Shown here in pieces: positions 44,434 through 53,063 of a DNA stretch of 53,742 nucleotides. Position 1 is the first letter of the stretch; every line of letters starts with the position of its first letter. The notes under the pieces were generated by a model. It ran no database searches and was not told where the DNA came from. It saw only the letters and a list, made by a program, of their open reading frames with translations. Made by a program: the position numbers and the translations under genes. The stretch comes from an uncultured Geobacteraceae bacterium (lineage in GTDB: Bacteria; Desulfobacterota; Desulfuromonadia; Geobacterales; Pseudopelobacteraceae): contig CAIMXI010000414.1 of the NCBI GenBank assembly GCA_903845365.1, positions 1-53,742 on the forward strand. The letters run 5' to 3'.

Positions 44434-46110
44434 ATGAAAAGATCATGGTTTGGTAGAAATAATATAGACTATGTGACCAACACCGACATCGTCAACATCT
44501 CCCGCCCTTTGACTGAAATGGCTCGGCTCCAGCCGGATACGCCTGCTATCATATTTCCTCAGGAAAAGCGTTCCCTGACCTTTCTGGAACTGGATATGGA
44601 GAGTGACCGGATCGCAGGCGGGTTGGGACGGATCGCTATTTCTCGCGGCACCAGGGTTGCGCTGCTTGTTCCCCCCTCTCCGGAACTGTTTGCCATTACC
44701 TTTGCCCTGTTCAAAGCCGGGGCTGTGCCGGTGTTCATTGATCCCGGAATCGGGGCACGCAACATGAAGGGGTGCCTTGCCGAGGCGGAACCGGAGGCGT
44801 TCATCGGGATTCCGAAGGCGCACGTGGCCAGGCGCCTGCTCGGCTGGGGTCGCAACACTATCCGCACTACAGTTGTCGTCGGTGGCGGTTCCTTCTGGGG
44901 GGGCATACCGCTTGAGAAGCTGCGTGGTTCGGCGCAGACGTTGCCATTTGTCGCAGCGACAACCTGTCGTGACGATCTGGCCGCCATCTTGTTTACCAGC
45001 GGTAGCACCGGGCCTCCCAAGGGTGCAATCTACAGTCATGGCACGTTTGCGGCTCAGATTGATGCCTTGCGGGAGTTGTACGATATCCGCCCCGGTGAAG
45101 TCGATCTGCCGACTTTTCCGCTCTTTGCTCTGTTTGCCCCCGCTCTTGGCATGACCGCCCTGATACCGCAGATGGATTTCACCCGCCCCGGCTCGGTCGA
45201 TCCGCGTATGATACTTGAGCCAGCAGCAGAATATTCCGCCACGACCATGTTCGGTTCTCCTGCTCTGCTGAATCGGGTCGGACGCTTCGGAAAGTCCCAC
45301 GGCAGCAGCTTTCCTCATATCAAACGGGTAATTTCCGCTGGTGCTCCGGTATCGGCCCAGGTGTTGAAACGCTTTTCCGCACTGCTGCCCGATGATGCCG
45401 AGATTTTTACCCCCTACGGCGCTACTGAGGCACTGCCAGTCAGCTCAATCGGCAGCCGCGAGATACTGGCCGAAACTGGCGCAATGACCGGTCAGGGGCA
45501 TGGCGTCTGTGTCGGCCGCCCGGTATCTAGCATCACGCTCGCCATTATTCCGATCAACGATATACCGATCACCGCATGGAACAGTGACCTGGCGCTCCCT
45601 CCCCTGGAAGTGGGCGAGATCGCCGTGCGCGGACCCCAGGTCAGCCGCGCCTATCTGAACCGACCCGAGGCGACCGCCATGGCAAAAATACCCGATTCCG
45701 ACGGTGGAGTATGGCACCGCATGGGTGATGTCGGCTATCTGGACAAGCTTGGCCGAATCTGGTTTTGCGGGCGCAAATCCCACCGGGTGGTTACCTCCAG
45801 GGAGACCATGTACACTATTCCGGTGGAAGGGGTGTTCAACACCCACCCGGCCGTGTTCAGAACGGCGCTGGTCGGAGTCGGCACGCCGGGTAGCCAGCAG
45901 CCGGTGCTCTGCGTGGAGCTGGAGAAGAAAACTGGAAAGTCGGAACAGGAGCAGATTAGTATGGAGCTTCTCGAACTTGGCAATCGCTATCCGCACACCC
46001 GGAACATTCATACGATTCTCTTTCACCCCGCATTTCCGGTCGATATCCGTCACAATGCCAAGATCTTCCGCGAGAAGCTGGCGGTATGGGCGAAGGAGGC
46101 ACCGTCTTGA
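44434..46110 (+). CDS. oleC: Olefin beta-lactone synthetase OleC
   Basis: 558 residues from ATG 44434 behind GGGAG. It is an ANL-superfamily enzyme with LFTSGSTGPPKGAIYSH and YGATEALPVSS; OleC uses ATP to close beta-hydroxy acids to beta-lactones in long-chain olefin synthesis. The stop overlaps an oleD-like start with its own AAGGAGG site, matching the known oleC-oleD order, and this decides the call over a fatty acyl-CoA ligase. oleA and oleB are not in the window. GC-rich, unlike the DNA that follows. Confidence 0.88.
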   Translation: MKRSWFGRNNIDYVTNTDIVNISRPLTEMARLQPDTPAIIFPQEKRSLTFLELDMESDRIAGGLGRIAISRGTRVALLVPPSPELFAITFALFKAGAVPVFIDPGIGARNMKGCLAEAEPEAFIGIPKAHVARRLLGWGRNTIRTTVVVGGGSFWGGIPLEKLRGSAQTLPFVAATTCRDDLAAILFTSGSTGPPKGAIYSHGTFAAQIDALRELYDIRPGEVDLPTFPLFALFAPALGMTALIPQMDFTRPGSVDPRMILEPAAEYSATTMFGSPALLNRVGRFGKSHGSSFPHIKRVISAGAPVSAQVLKRFSALLPDDAEIFTPYGATEALPVSSIGSREILAETGAMTGQGHGVCVGRPVSSITLAIIPINDIPITAWNSDLALPPLEVGEIAVRGPQVSRAYLNRPEATAMAKIPDSDGGVWHRMGDVGYLDKLGRIWFCGRKSHRVVTSRETMYTIPVEGVFNTHPAVFRTALVGVGTPGSQQPVLCVELEKKTGKSEQEQISMELLELGNRYPHTRNIHTILFHPAFPVDIRHNAKIFREKLAVWAKEAPS

Positions 46111-46190
46111 AAGCGCTGGTAACCGGCGGTGGCGGCTTTCTTGGCGGCGTGATTGTAAGTTGTGTCCGTTTTTGCGATTGCTGTTCGTAG
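46107..46190 (+). pseudogene. oleD: oleD 5' remnant, cut after about 16 codons
   Basis: A TTG start at 46107, behind AAGGAGG, overlaps the oleC stop and reads LKALVTGGGGFLGGVI (first residue fMet), the Rossmann NAD(P)-binding start of OleD (2-alkyl-3-ketoacyl reductase). From about 46155 the sequence diverges (VSCVRFCDCCS) and stops at TAG 46190. The rest of oleD is not found in the window. The pathway in this cluster is therefore broken, unless another copy exists. Confidence 0.75.
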
Positions 46191-46205
46191 CAATTTCGCT
46201 ATAAT
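46178..46205 (+). promoter_or_regulatory. Predicted promoter for the AAA ATPase gene
   Basis: A perfect -10 TATAAT (46200-46205) with TTGCTG 16 bases upstream. It lies just past the break in oleD, 94 bases before the ATPase ATG. Confidence 0.5.
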
Positions 46206-46252
46206 GGAGCCTACCGCGTAGTCGTAAGTCACTTATCTTTTGATTTATTATT

Positions 46253-46290
46253 ATGATACAGAATTGTATGATACAAAAAGGTATGATACA
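46253..46290 (+). repeat. Three direct repeats at exact 15-bp spacing
   Basis: ATGATACA occurs at 46253, 46268 and 46283, each start 15 bases apart, ending 8 bases before the ATPase start. Downstream of the predicted promoter, this would suit a protein binding in tandem or an RNA-level control. The repeats also contain ATGs that are out of frame with the gene or quickly stopped. Confidence 0.6.
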
Positions 46291-46298
46291 AAGCAGCT

Positions 46299-47744
46299 AT
46301 GAAATTTTATAATCGAGAAAACGAGCTGGCTAGACTGAAAGAGATTGCCTCTCTATCCGCTGATTCAGCACATTTGATGGTTCTTACAGGAAGGCGTCGC
46401 GTTGGTAAAACAGAACTTATCAGAAAATTTGCTGAAGAGCAGGAGCAAGTTCTCTACTTTTTTGTATCCAAGAAAAAACCATTGGTGTTGCTTGAAGAAT
46501 TCAGGGAGCTTCTGTCAGTCAGAATACCGATCCTGAAAACGGTCGTTTTTAACAATTTTCGAGACTTTTTTACCTTTCTGTTTATGCAGATGGAACAGAA
46601 ACCACTCTTCATAATTTTCGATGAATTCCAAAACTTTCAACAGGTAGACCCCTCCGTTTTTTCAACATTACAGGATATATGGGATCGCAGGAAAGATGTT
46701 ATAAAAGGTGCAATAATCTGTGTTGGTTCAGTACAAACCCTCATGCAGGAGATTTTCGAAGGTGCAAAAGAACCCCTTTTTGGTCGTGTAACAGCACGAC
46801 TATACCTGAAACCGCTAGAGGCAAATGTCATAGCCGATCTGCTGCGGGAGCAAAAAGTTGATCCTGCCAAACAGCTTCTGTTCTACTACACACTATTTGG
46901 CGGGATACCCAAATACTACTTTCTTTTAGATCGTTACCGGCTTTTTGGCAACGATCGAACCGAGATAATCCGGAAGTTTTTTTGTGAATGTGATGCACTC
47001 CTACAGCAGGAAGGAAAAGAACTTCTGATTGAGGAGTTTGGCAAAAATTATCACCTGTATTTTTCGGTGCTTCAGGTAATTGCCAGCGGAGTTACTCAGA
47101 TGGCTCGTATCGCTGACTGCGCCGGTATCAATGTAAACAGTATCAGTAAATATCTGGAAGAGCTTACATCCAACTACCAGATAATTGAGCGGAGAGTGCC
47201 GGTAACAGAGACCAGGAACGAACAGAAGAACGGAAGATACTATCTTAAGGATCAGCTTCTTCGATTCTGGTTCAGATACATCTTCAGCAACCAGAGTATG
47301 CTGGCAATCGGAGACGAAGACGGGTTACTGGCAAAAATTGGGGGTGATCTGCAAACACTTATGGAATGGTCGTTTGAGGATTTAATAAGGACATTGCTTT
47401 TAGAGCGAAATGACACAACAGTTATACCCTTTCGTTTTTCAAAGATAGGTGGCTTCTGGAATAAAAGTGGCGATGTTGAAATTGATATTGTTGCGATGGA
47501 GGATGAAACCGGAAATATTCTTATTGGCGAATGTAAACTGAACGGCAACCGTTTTACAAATGCTGAGGCACAAAGGCTTAAAGTGAAGGCGGAGTCAATT
47601 GCGTGGCGGAAAGGAAGTCGTAAAGAGTATTACGCCCTTTTTTGCTTGGAGGATGTCTCAGCTTTAACAGCTCGATCATTGGCAGAAGAAGGCGTTTCCG
47701 TTTACACACTTGAAAATATGCTGCGCGCCAAAGGCCACTTATGA
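46299..47744 (+). CDS. AAA ATPase with C-terminal DUF234/PD-(D/E)xK-like domain
   Basis: 481 residues. Walker A is TGRRRVGKTELI near residue 32; IIFDEFQNF near 107 is the Walker B strand. Winged-helix sequence follows. The C-terminal ~130 residues contain EIDIVAMED...ILIGECKLN, the D-x(n)-ExK pattern of the nuclease-like DUF234 domain. Such archaeal-type ATPases are often mobile and their role is unclear. AT-rich, fitting transfer into the ole locus. The ribosome site is poor (the repeat region). Confidence 0.85.
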   Translation: MKFYNRENELARLKEIASLSADSAHLMVLTGRRRVGKTELIRKFAEEQEQVLYFFVSKKKPLVLLEEFRELLSVRIPILKTVVFNNFRDFFTFLFMQMEQKPLFIIFDEFQNFQQVDPSVFSTLQDIWDRRKDVIKGAIICVGSVQTLMQEIFEGAKEPLFGRVTARLYLKPLEANVIADLLREQKVDPAKQLLFYYTLFGGIPKYYFLLDRYRLFGNDRTEIIRKFFCECDALLQQEGKELLIEEFGKNYHLYFSVLQVIASGVTQMARIADCAGINVNSISKYLEELTSNYQIIERRVPVTETRNEQKNGRYYLKDQLLRFWFRYIFSNQSMLAIGDEDGLLAKIGGDLQTLMEWSFEDLIRTLLLERNDTTVIPFRFSKIGGFWNKSGDVEIDIVAMEDETGNILIGECKLNGNRFTNAEAQRLKVKAESIAWRKGSRKEYYALFCLEDVSALTARSLAEEGVSVYTLENMLRAKGHL

Positions 47745-47793
47745 GATGCAATAGTTGAATGGCACTAATCTTTTGTCACGAAAGAAATTATTT

Positions 47794-48381
47794 ATGAAGA
47801 TTGACAATTATCCATCCGACATCACAGAGACACTTAATGTTGTTAAACAGAGTGCCTTCAGTGTTGATGATTTGTTTATGCTGGAAAAGCATTTAGTTGC
47901 CGAGGGGCGCAATAGCGAATTGCCTATAATCTATCAAACGTGGATAGACAATCATGCCTCATCACCTTCGTTAGCTCTTGCATACTTCAATTATGCATGT
48001 TTAGATCTCACAAATTTTGCACGGGCTGAAGTATTACTTCATAAAGCACTGGAACTTTACCCGAAGTTTTTTCAAGCGCATATAAACCTTGGCAATTGCC
48101 TGAAACGACAAAATCGTGTAGACGAAGCCATGGTATATTGGCGGGCAGCTCTTCAAAATCCTGCAATCAGACTCCCAAAAAATAAGGCTGTTCAAATTAC
48201 GGCTCTCAATAATCTGGGACAGGCGTTACAAAACAATTTTGACTATCACGAAGCGTCGGTTTTCTTTAATGCCAGTTTAGCCCTGGATCAGAATCAGAAA
48301 GATTTGAAAGATCTTGTTTCATCACTGGTTTTAGGAAGACAAATGATGCGTTATGTGAAGGCCGCAATTATGTTGCGTTAG
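47794..48381 (+). pseudogene. TPR protein N-terminal part, C-terminus replaced by the RIT element end
   Basis: 195 residues from ATG 47794. TPR units are visible (ALAYFNYACL ... AEVLLHKALELYP; FFQAHINLGNCLKRQNRVDEAMVYWRAAL; LNNLGQALQN). The arrangement resembles the N-terminus of SPINDLY/OGT-type O-GlcNAc transferases. The last 12 residues (MRYVKAAIMLR) are read from the terminal inverted repeat of the RIT element, so the native end, including any transferase domain, is missing. Confidence 0.65.
48348..48379 (+). repeat. RIT left terminal inverted repeat
   Basis: Begins GCGTTATGTGAAGGCCGCA. It matches the reverse complement of the right end with two mismatches over 32 bases. It contains the last codons and the stop region of the truncated TPR gene. 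Confidence 0.88.
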
Positions 48382-48453
48382 CGCGCTAAGCCGCTGAAAT
48401 TTAATATTTTTGATGTATGCGACCTTCACATAAGTAATTTAGGAACCTGAAGG

Positions 48454-49458
48454 CTAGAGTGATTTGAGGAAGGCCATCAGTTCCGGATTATTTTTCCAAT
48501 GTTCTTTAGCAGCGGTCATGCTTGAAGAAGGTATCTCACATTGAGCAAGTGCTTTGGCCTTCATTTCTAAATCTACCTCTGCATACTTGTGGGTTGTATC
48601 GAGAGAGGCATGTCCCAACCAGGCACGAATTGTGTTGATATCAACTCCGGAACGTAACAGATGCACTGCGGTTGTATGCCGGATGGTATGTGTGCTAACT
48701 GATTTGGCGGATAAACTGGGTAACTTGTGACTTGCTTTTTGGGCAGACCGTTTGACCAGAGCACGAATTCCGAACCGCGTTATTGGCTGTTTTGTCCGAT
48801 TTAGAAAAATTGCTTCATTAGGTTCTCGTCCTGCAATGAGAGGAGCTAATATACTGACCGTTTGCGGCCATAAGGGGCAGCGGCGTACCTTACTACCCTT
48901 GCCTAGAAGGGTAACTGAGGAAGGGTTCCCAAGGTCTAAATCAGCAATGGTTAATTGTGCGACCTCAGACGCTCTGGCACCAGAATTGTATAGAAATAGT
49001 AAAAGCGCATAATCTCGCAGTCCTTGCGGAGTTTGGCGATCAGGTACCACGAGGATGGTATCCATTTCCTGCTTTTCAAGGTAGGCCATGGAGGGTGCTG
49101 CCGTTTTTTTGAAGGGTATTGAACGGATTTCGGCAAACCATTCGATGAGCTCTGGATTGCGCTCGCCAACAAAGCGTGCGAGGCTATGAATTGCAGCAAG
49201 TCGTTGATTGCGAGTTGAGATCAAACATTCACGCTGTTTTTCGAGTTCAAGGAGAAATTGTCGTACACTGTCATTACTAATGTCTTCAACAGTAAGTAAG
49301 TCCATGGATTTCCCGAGTTTTTTGGCCATAAATGGGAGAAATAATATTAAAGTATCTCGATAGCTTTTCTGAGTGTTGTATGCGAGGTTGCGATCTGCGA
49401 CAAGATATTCCAGAAGGAAGCGCCGAATCCACGGAGCTAAAAGGTGGATATTTTTCAT
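48454..49458 (-). CDS. Tyrosine recombinase of the RIT element (third gene)
   Basis: 334 residues. SAM-like N-terminal core-binding domain, then the catalytic domain with the first Arg in NSGARASEVAQL, HTIRHTTAVHL (His-Arg) and LGHASLDTTHKYAEV (nucleophile Tyr). Its ATG overlaps the stop of the second recombinase by 4 bases. The catalytic set R-H-R-H-Y looks intact. Confidence 0.92.
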   Translation of the reverse strand: MKNIHLLAPWIRRFLLEYLVADRNLAYNTQKSYRDTLILFLPFMAKKLGKSMDLLTVEDISNDSVRQFLLELEKQRECLISTRNQRLAAIHSLARFVGERNPELIEWFAEIRSIPFKKTAAPSMAYLEKQEMDTILVVPDRQTPQGLRDYALLLFLYNSGARASEVAQLTIADLDLGNPSSVTLLGKGSKVRRCPLWPQTVSILAPLIAGREPNEAIFLNRTKQPITRFGIRALVKRSAQKASHKLPSLSAKSVSTHTIRHTTAVHLLRSGVDINTIRAWLGHASLDTTHKYAEVDLEMKAKALAQCEIPSSSMTAAKEHWKNNPELMAFLKSL

Positions 49459-50399
49459 ACGTCACCCCTGTTGAGTGCATATTGTTGGAATCGTTGGCTT
49501 GCTTCATTCAGGAGTTCAGGTGTCATTGCAAGGTAGCGTTGAGTGGCTTTTACATCCACATGCCCCAGGTACGTTGACAGGTGGGGCAAAAGACATTGGA
49601 CATCCGCCCCTTCCCGATACCAGGAGATGAGCCGGTTCAACGCGAATGTGTGGCGAATGTCGTGGAGGCGCGGTTGAAAGCGTCCTCCGTCCATGCGACG
49701 AATACCAGCATGATCACAAAGTATCCGGAAAATCCGATCGGTACTTCTCAATGTCAAAGCTTCTCCAAGGCACGTGGCAAGAAAAGTAGAGGCATTGCGG
49801 TCTGGGTGAGGGAGATGACGACGTAGTTTAGAATAAGTGATAAGCACAACGTTGAGCCGTGGGCCAATGGGAACCCATCTGGTTTTGAAAAATTTGGAGT
49901 CGTGAATGGTGAGCAGTCTCTCGGATAAATCGACGTCAGACAGTGTGAGTGATAGGGCTTCGCTGATCCGAAGACCAGTACCGTACAGGAGCAGCAGGAG
50001 CGTACGGAATGTGACGGATTGCACCTGGCATCTTCGTCTCTCATCCAGGATATTGGTTATTTCAACCAGTCTGCTAAATTCATCATGGGTAAAGATGTAA
50101 GGTTTAAACGCATTCGGGCGCTTTGGGATGGTCAGTGGTAGTGGAGTTACGGCGACGTGGCCCCTAGTAACAGCATAGCGGTAGAACCCGCTGAGGGCTT
50201 CAAACTTTCGATGCCAGAAAGTGGTAATAGTACCTGTGCCGACGAGGTAATTTTCAACTGACTGGGGACTAACCTGTGTGATGTCGATATCGCACATTGC
50301 CACGCAAAAAGCCTTGAGAATACGCGATTCAGTTCTAAAACGCATCCCCAGTGATTGTTTGAAGGTAACGTATTCGTCGATGAGTTGAGCAAGCATCAT
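49455..50399 (-). CDS. Tyrosine recombinase of the RIT element (second gene)
   Basis: 314 residues. The first Arg is in YGTGLRISEALSL, then HDIRHTFALNRL and LGHVDVKATQRYLAM with the nucleophile Tyr. Start and stop both overlap neighbours by 4 bases. The trio probably acts as a complex in element movement; individual roles are not separable here. Confidence 0.92.
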   Translation of the reverse strand: MMLAQLIDEYVTFKQSLGMRFRTESRILKAFCVAMCDIDITQVSPQSVENYLVGTGTITTFWHRKFEALSGFYRYAVTRGHVAVTPLPLTIPKRPNAFKPYIFTHDEFSRLVEITNILDERRRCQVQSVTFRTLLLLLYGTGLRISEALSLTLSDVDLSERLLTIHDSKFFKTRWVPIGPRLNVVLITYSKLRRHLPHPDRNASTFLATCLGEALTLRSTDRIFRILCDHAGIRRMDGGRFQPRLHDIRHTFALNRLISWYREGADVQCLLPHLSTYLGHVDVKATQRYLAMTPELLNEASQRFQQYALNRGDV

Positions 50400-51643
50400 G
50401 ACAGACCTCCCAAATCAACATTGGCTACCCGCCGTAACTCCGGGAGGTTCACTTTTGCGTAGATTCGCGTGGCGCTGGAACTGCGATGACCCAAATGGTC
50501 GCCAATTTCTTTAAGAGAAAAACCCTCGCCTACCAGATGCATAGCACATGCATGGCGCAGTGCATGCGGCCCCCTGTGCATTGTTTCAATCGCAGCATTT
50601 GAGAAACACTGGATGACAATATTGTAGAAGCCGTGAGTTGAAAGAGGGCGAAGGGGTGCTTTGAGTGTTAAAAACAATTCCCGATGGGGGCTCTGCCGTC
50701 GGACTGTTTGCAAGTAACGAATAATTGCATGACCAACGAGAGGTGTCAGTGGATAGATTTGAGATTTGCGCTGCTTAGGACGGTACACGGATAATAGATT
50801 TGTTTCCCAATCGATATCATCAAGACGCAGTCGTGCGACCTCTCCCGACCTGAAACCATAGATTGCGAAAAGTAGAATGATGGCGAGGTCACGAATGTCC
50901 TTTGGGCGATCCGTTGCCAGAGAGTCGATGATATGATTAACCTCAACCCAGCTTGGACCTGAAGGGAGATTTTCCTGTGAAAAAAGGCGTGGACCCTGGA
51001 CTGCCCGCGCAATAAGGGATTGACACCAACTGCGCTGTTCGGCATAGATAAAAAACGCCTTGAGTGCTTTGGCGCATGTGGCAATAGAAACGCGACACCA
51101 TCCCTTTTCGCCACGAGTGCCGAGGAATGCATCAACATCGGATGCTTTAATTGTGGCCAATGACCGGTTGAAATCTTGACACCATTGGAGAAACTGATTA
51201 GTATGCCATAAGTAGTTGGAAATTGTTGCTGTAGACAAGCCACGTTCGATGTCCAACCATCCGGAGAATTGTTCGGTGAAATCTGCAAACGGCGGCGATT
51301 GTAGAACTGGTTCATTCAAGAGCCCGAGGAATTTAAGCCAATCGGTAGCCTCCTGAACAAACAAACATCGCGACCACCTGAGCTTGTGGGCGCGACCGCG
51401 GCGACATTGGCTTCTTGACCATGCCTTGGCTGCTACTTCGATTTGTTGAACTGTCACGAGCGAGGTAGGATTAAGGTCAAGCAACTGAACAACGTGGAGA
51501 AGTTCTCTGGCTGTGCGAAGAAGGGTATTAGGAGTACACCCCTGCTCGGCGCGGTGCCGAAGATAAAGTTCTCGCTCTTCTAAAAGTGGAGCATTTTGAT
51601 GACGGGCTAAGACGGCTGGATACTTGAACAGTTTTGCTAACAT
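50396..51643 (-). CDS. Tyrosine recombinase of the RIT element (first gene)
   Basis: 415 residues, the longest of the trio. The first Arg lies in YGFRSGEVARL, then HALRHACAMHLV and LGHRSSSATRIYAKV with the nucleophile Tyr. AGGAGG lies just upstream of the ATG. It is the first gene transcribed, starting about 110 bases inside the right end of the element. Confidence 0.92.
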   Translation of the reverse strand: MLAKLFKYPAVLARHQNAPLLEERELYLRHRAEQGCTPNTLLRTARELLHVVQLLDLNPTSLVTVQQIEVAAKAWSRSQCRRGRAHKLRWSRCLFVQEATDWLKFLGLLNEPVLQSPPFADFTEQFSGWLDIERGLSTATISNYLWHTNQFLQWCQDFNRSLATIKASDVDAFLGTRGEKGWCRVSIATCAKALKAFFIYAEQRSWCQSLIARAVQGPRLFSQENLPSGPSWVEVNHIIDSLATDRPKDIRDLAIILLFAIYGFRSGEVARLRLDDIDWETNLLSVYRPKQRKSQIYPLTPLVGHAIIRYLQTVRRQSPHRELFLTLKAPLRPLSTHGFYNIVIQCFSNAAIETMHRGPHALRHACAMHLVGEGFSLKEIGDHLGHRSSSATRIYAKVNLPELRRVANVDLGGLS

Positions 51644-51750
51644 GGTTGAACCTCCTTTGTTTGAGCTTGGATGTCCAACCTATACCAACAATTTTACTTA
51701 TGTGATGTTCACAGGAAAAAATAATCAAAAATACGTGGAGATACGAGTTC

Positions 51751-51782
51751 AACGCAACGTAAGTGCGGCCTTCACATAACGC
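51751..51782 (-). repeat. RIT right terminal inverted repeat
   Basis: Reverse complement begins GCGTTATGTGAAGGCCGCA, identical to the left end over the first 19 bases. It abuts the group II intron remnant. Confidence 0.88.
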
Positions 51783-52440
51783 ACACGGCTTTCCGATGTT
51801 CTTCACTGTAAAGCATGCGTAAAGTTCACTGGCTCCAGCTTTGTAAATCAGGCAAGGAAACCCAACCGGCTTTCAGTTTACAGGTACTTGGCTTTATAGC
51901 AGAGCTTCCTCAGTAGCGTCCTGATGAACTCATGGAGTGGATAGCCTTCCGGCAATCTCCAACAACCCTCCGCTCTTTGGTTGCATGAACAAAGCAGGGT
52001 TCCTTCCATCGGGCAGGGTTATGTTGTCCCATGCCTTCAAACGGTAAAAGGAACCCCTCCGACTCCCGCTACAGCCCATCACGATTTCGTTGCCTTATAC
52101 GCGACAGTTGATGTTCCTTGAACATCACCATAACGGGTCTCCAGCACTGGACTACTTGTCTTCCAAAACATGCCGTCCCTTCTACCCCGGAAGATCATAC
52201 TGACCGCTTCCGTTATCAGAGCCAGTACACATCGGCCTTCCCCGCCTGTCCATCAGGTCGGCATCTTCTCTTAATTTTACGAGGCTACATCCGGGTTCAC
52301 TTGCGTTACGGCCTGTTTCTTTGCCAATTGGGAACTTACGACCCTCTGTTACCAGAACGCCGCTCCCTTGAGCTACCGGGACGAATCGGACAACTCCCCG
52401 GAAGGGACTTTAACCCATTAGATATTCAACTGTTACTGCG
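51783..52440 (-). ncRNA. Group II intron remnant, truncated in domain V at the RIT junction
   Basis: On the minus strand the sequence is rich in purine-flanked GC stems and lacks any long credible ORF. It ends at the RIT boundary in AAAGCCGTGT (then GCG from the element), which resembles the 5' strand of a group II domain V with its AGC triad; the preceding GAAGAACATCGG also fits. The other half of domain V and domain VI are absent. No reverse transcriptase gene lies in the span. The 5' end is not defined. The call rests on recall of intron sequences and needs a covariance search. Confidence 0.5.
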
Positions 52441-52451
52441 TACGGACAGAT

Positions 52452-52805
52452 CTATTTTTTTGCCCTCAATTTAGTAATTTCATCATCCGTCAACCTGGTA
52501 TACTTCCTGATCTTATCATTCGACTCGCCATCTCGTATCATCTCAAGAGCAACCCTCTCAATCCCTTTCTCAATCCCTTTCTCAAACTCTTCCTGAATCT
52601 TGTACCTGTCACCAGCATCACGAATCTGCCAGTATTCGTATATCTCAAGTTCTTCTTCAGTCCAGGCGTTCATAGATGCGAGTTTGTATGCTTCGTTAAG
52701 TTCCGGTATTTCAATGGCATTTTTCGGAATCATTGAAAGGTTGTCAGCATTCTTTATGAAGTATATCCATTTTTCGATGATGTTTCTAGGCCTGTTCCAC
52801 TTATA
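52452..52805 (-). pseudogene. Rpn/PD-(D/E)XK nuclease-family transposase C-terminal remnant
   Basis: A frame open from 52805 to the stop at 52452 reads KWIYFIKNADNLSMIP, then ELNEAYKLASMNAWTEEELEIYEYW and a coiled FEKGIEKGIERVALEMIRDG tail. This is the C-terminal half of the Rpn-type (PF12784) proteins. The N-terminal nuclease domain is missing; upstream there is a TAA. An ATG at 52733 could make a 93-residue protein, but the family is normally about 280-300 residues. Confidence 0.65.
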
Positions 52806-53063
52806 TTAAATTTCTGGATATTCGGGGGACACAGTACTGATTCCCTGTCAATCTGTATCTGGCCATAAGTTAATAACTTTGATTTGTAATCCACTCTGAT
52901 TTTCCTGTGGCACATTCACACAGGCTTTCCGGAGCTAGACCAAAACCACACAGCCATACCAAGGCCGAACATCTGACGAACCGATTTTACTAGATTCATT
53001 GATGTCAAACAATGGTTCAGCAACCTTGTACTTCTGTTCCATTGACGGAAATCACCTAGCGTC
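52806..53063. other. Gap with a GGACACAGTACTGATTCC motif
   Basis: No gene seen. A near-palindromic string GGGGGACACAGTACTGATTCCC lies at 52824-52845; similar strings are often found next to IS200-like transposase genes, but none is present here. The rest looks like degraded DNA. Confidence 0.3.

Larger units (their letters stand above)
48348..51782 (-). mobile_element. RIT element (recombinases in trio), complete
   Basis: A 3435-bp unit bounded by 32-base terminal inverted repeats (2 mismatches) and holding three overlapping tyrosine recombinase genes on the minus strand. This is the definition of RIT elements, known from several bacterial phyla. Each end also has an inner site in the opposite direction (CCTTCACATAA at 48423 on the left, TTATGTGATG at 51698 on the right). 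No target-site duplication is visible. All three recombinases keep their catalytic residues. Confidence 0.88.

Noticed and set aside
44443..45318. 291-codon open frame antisense to oleC
   Set aside because: Low-complexity Arg/Gly/Pro-type composition with no domain; oleC on the other strand explains the DNA.
46253..46290. CRISPR-like array
   Set aside because: Repeats are only 8 bases with 7-base spacers; far too short, and no cas genes are present.
52118..52474. 118-codon plus-strand frame
   Set aside because: It is antisense to the group II intron-like RNA; such spurious frames are common opposite structured RNAs, and it has no domain.
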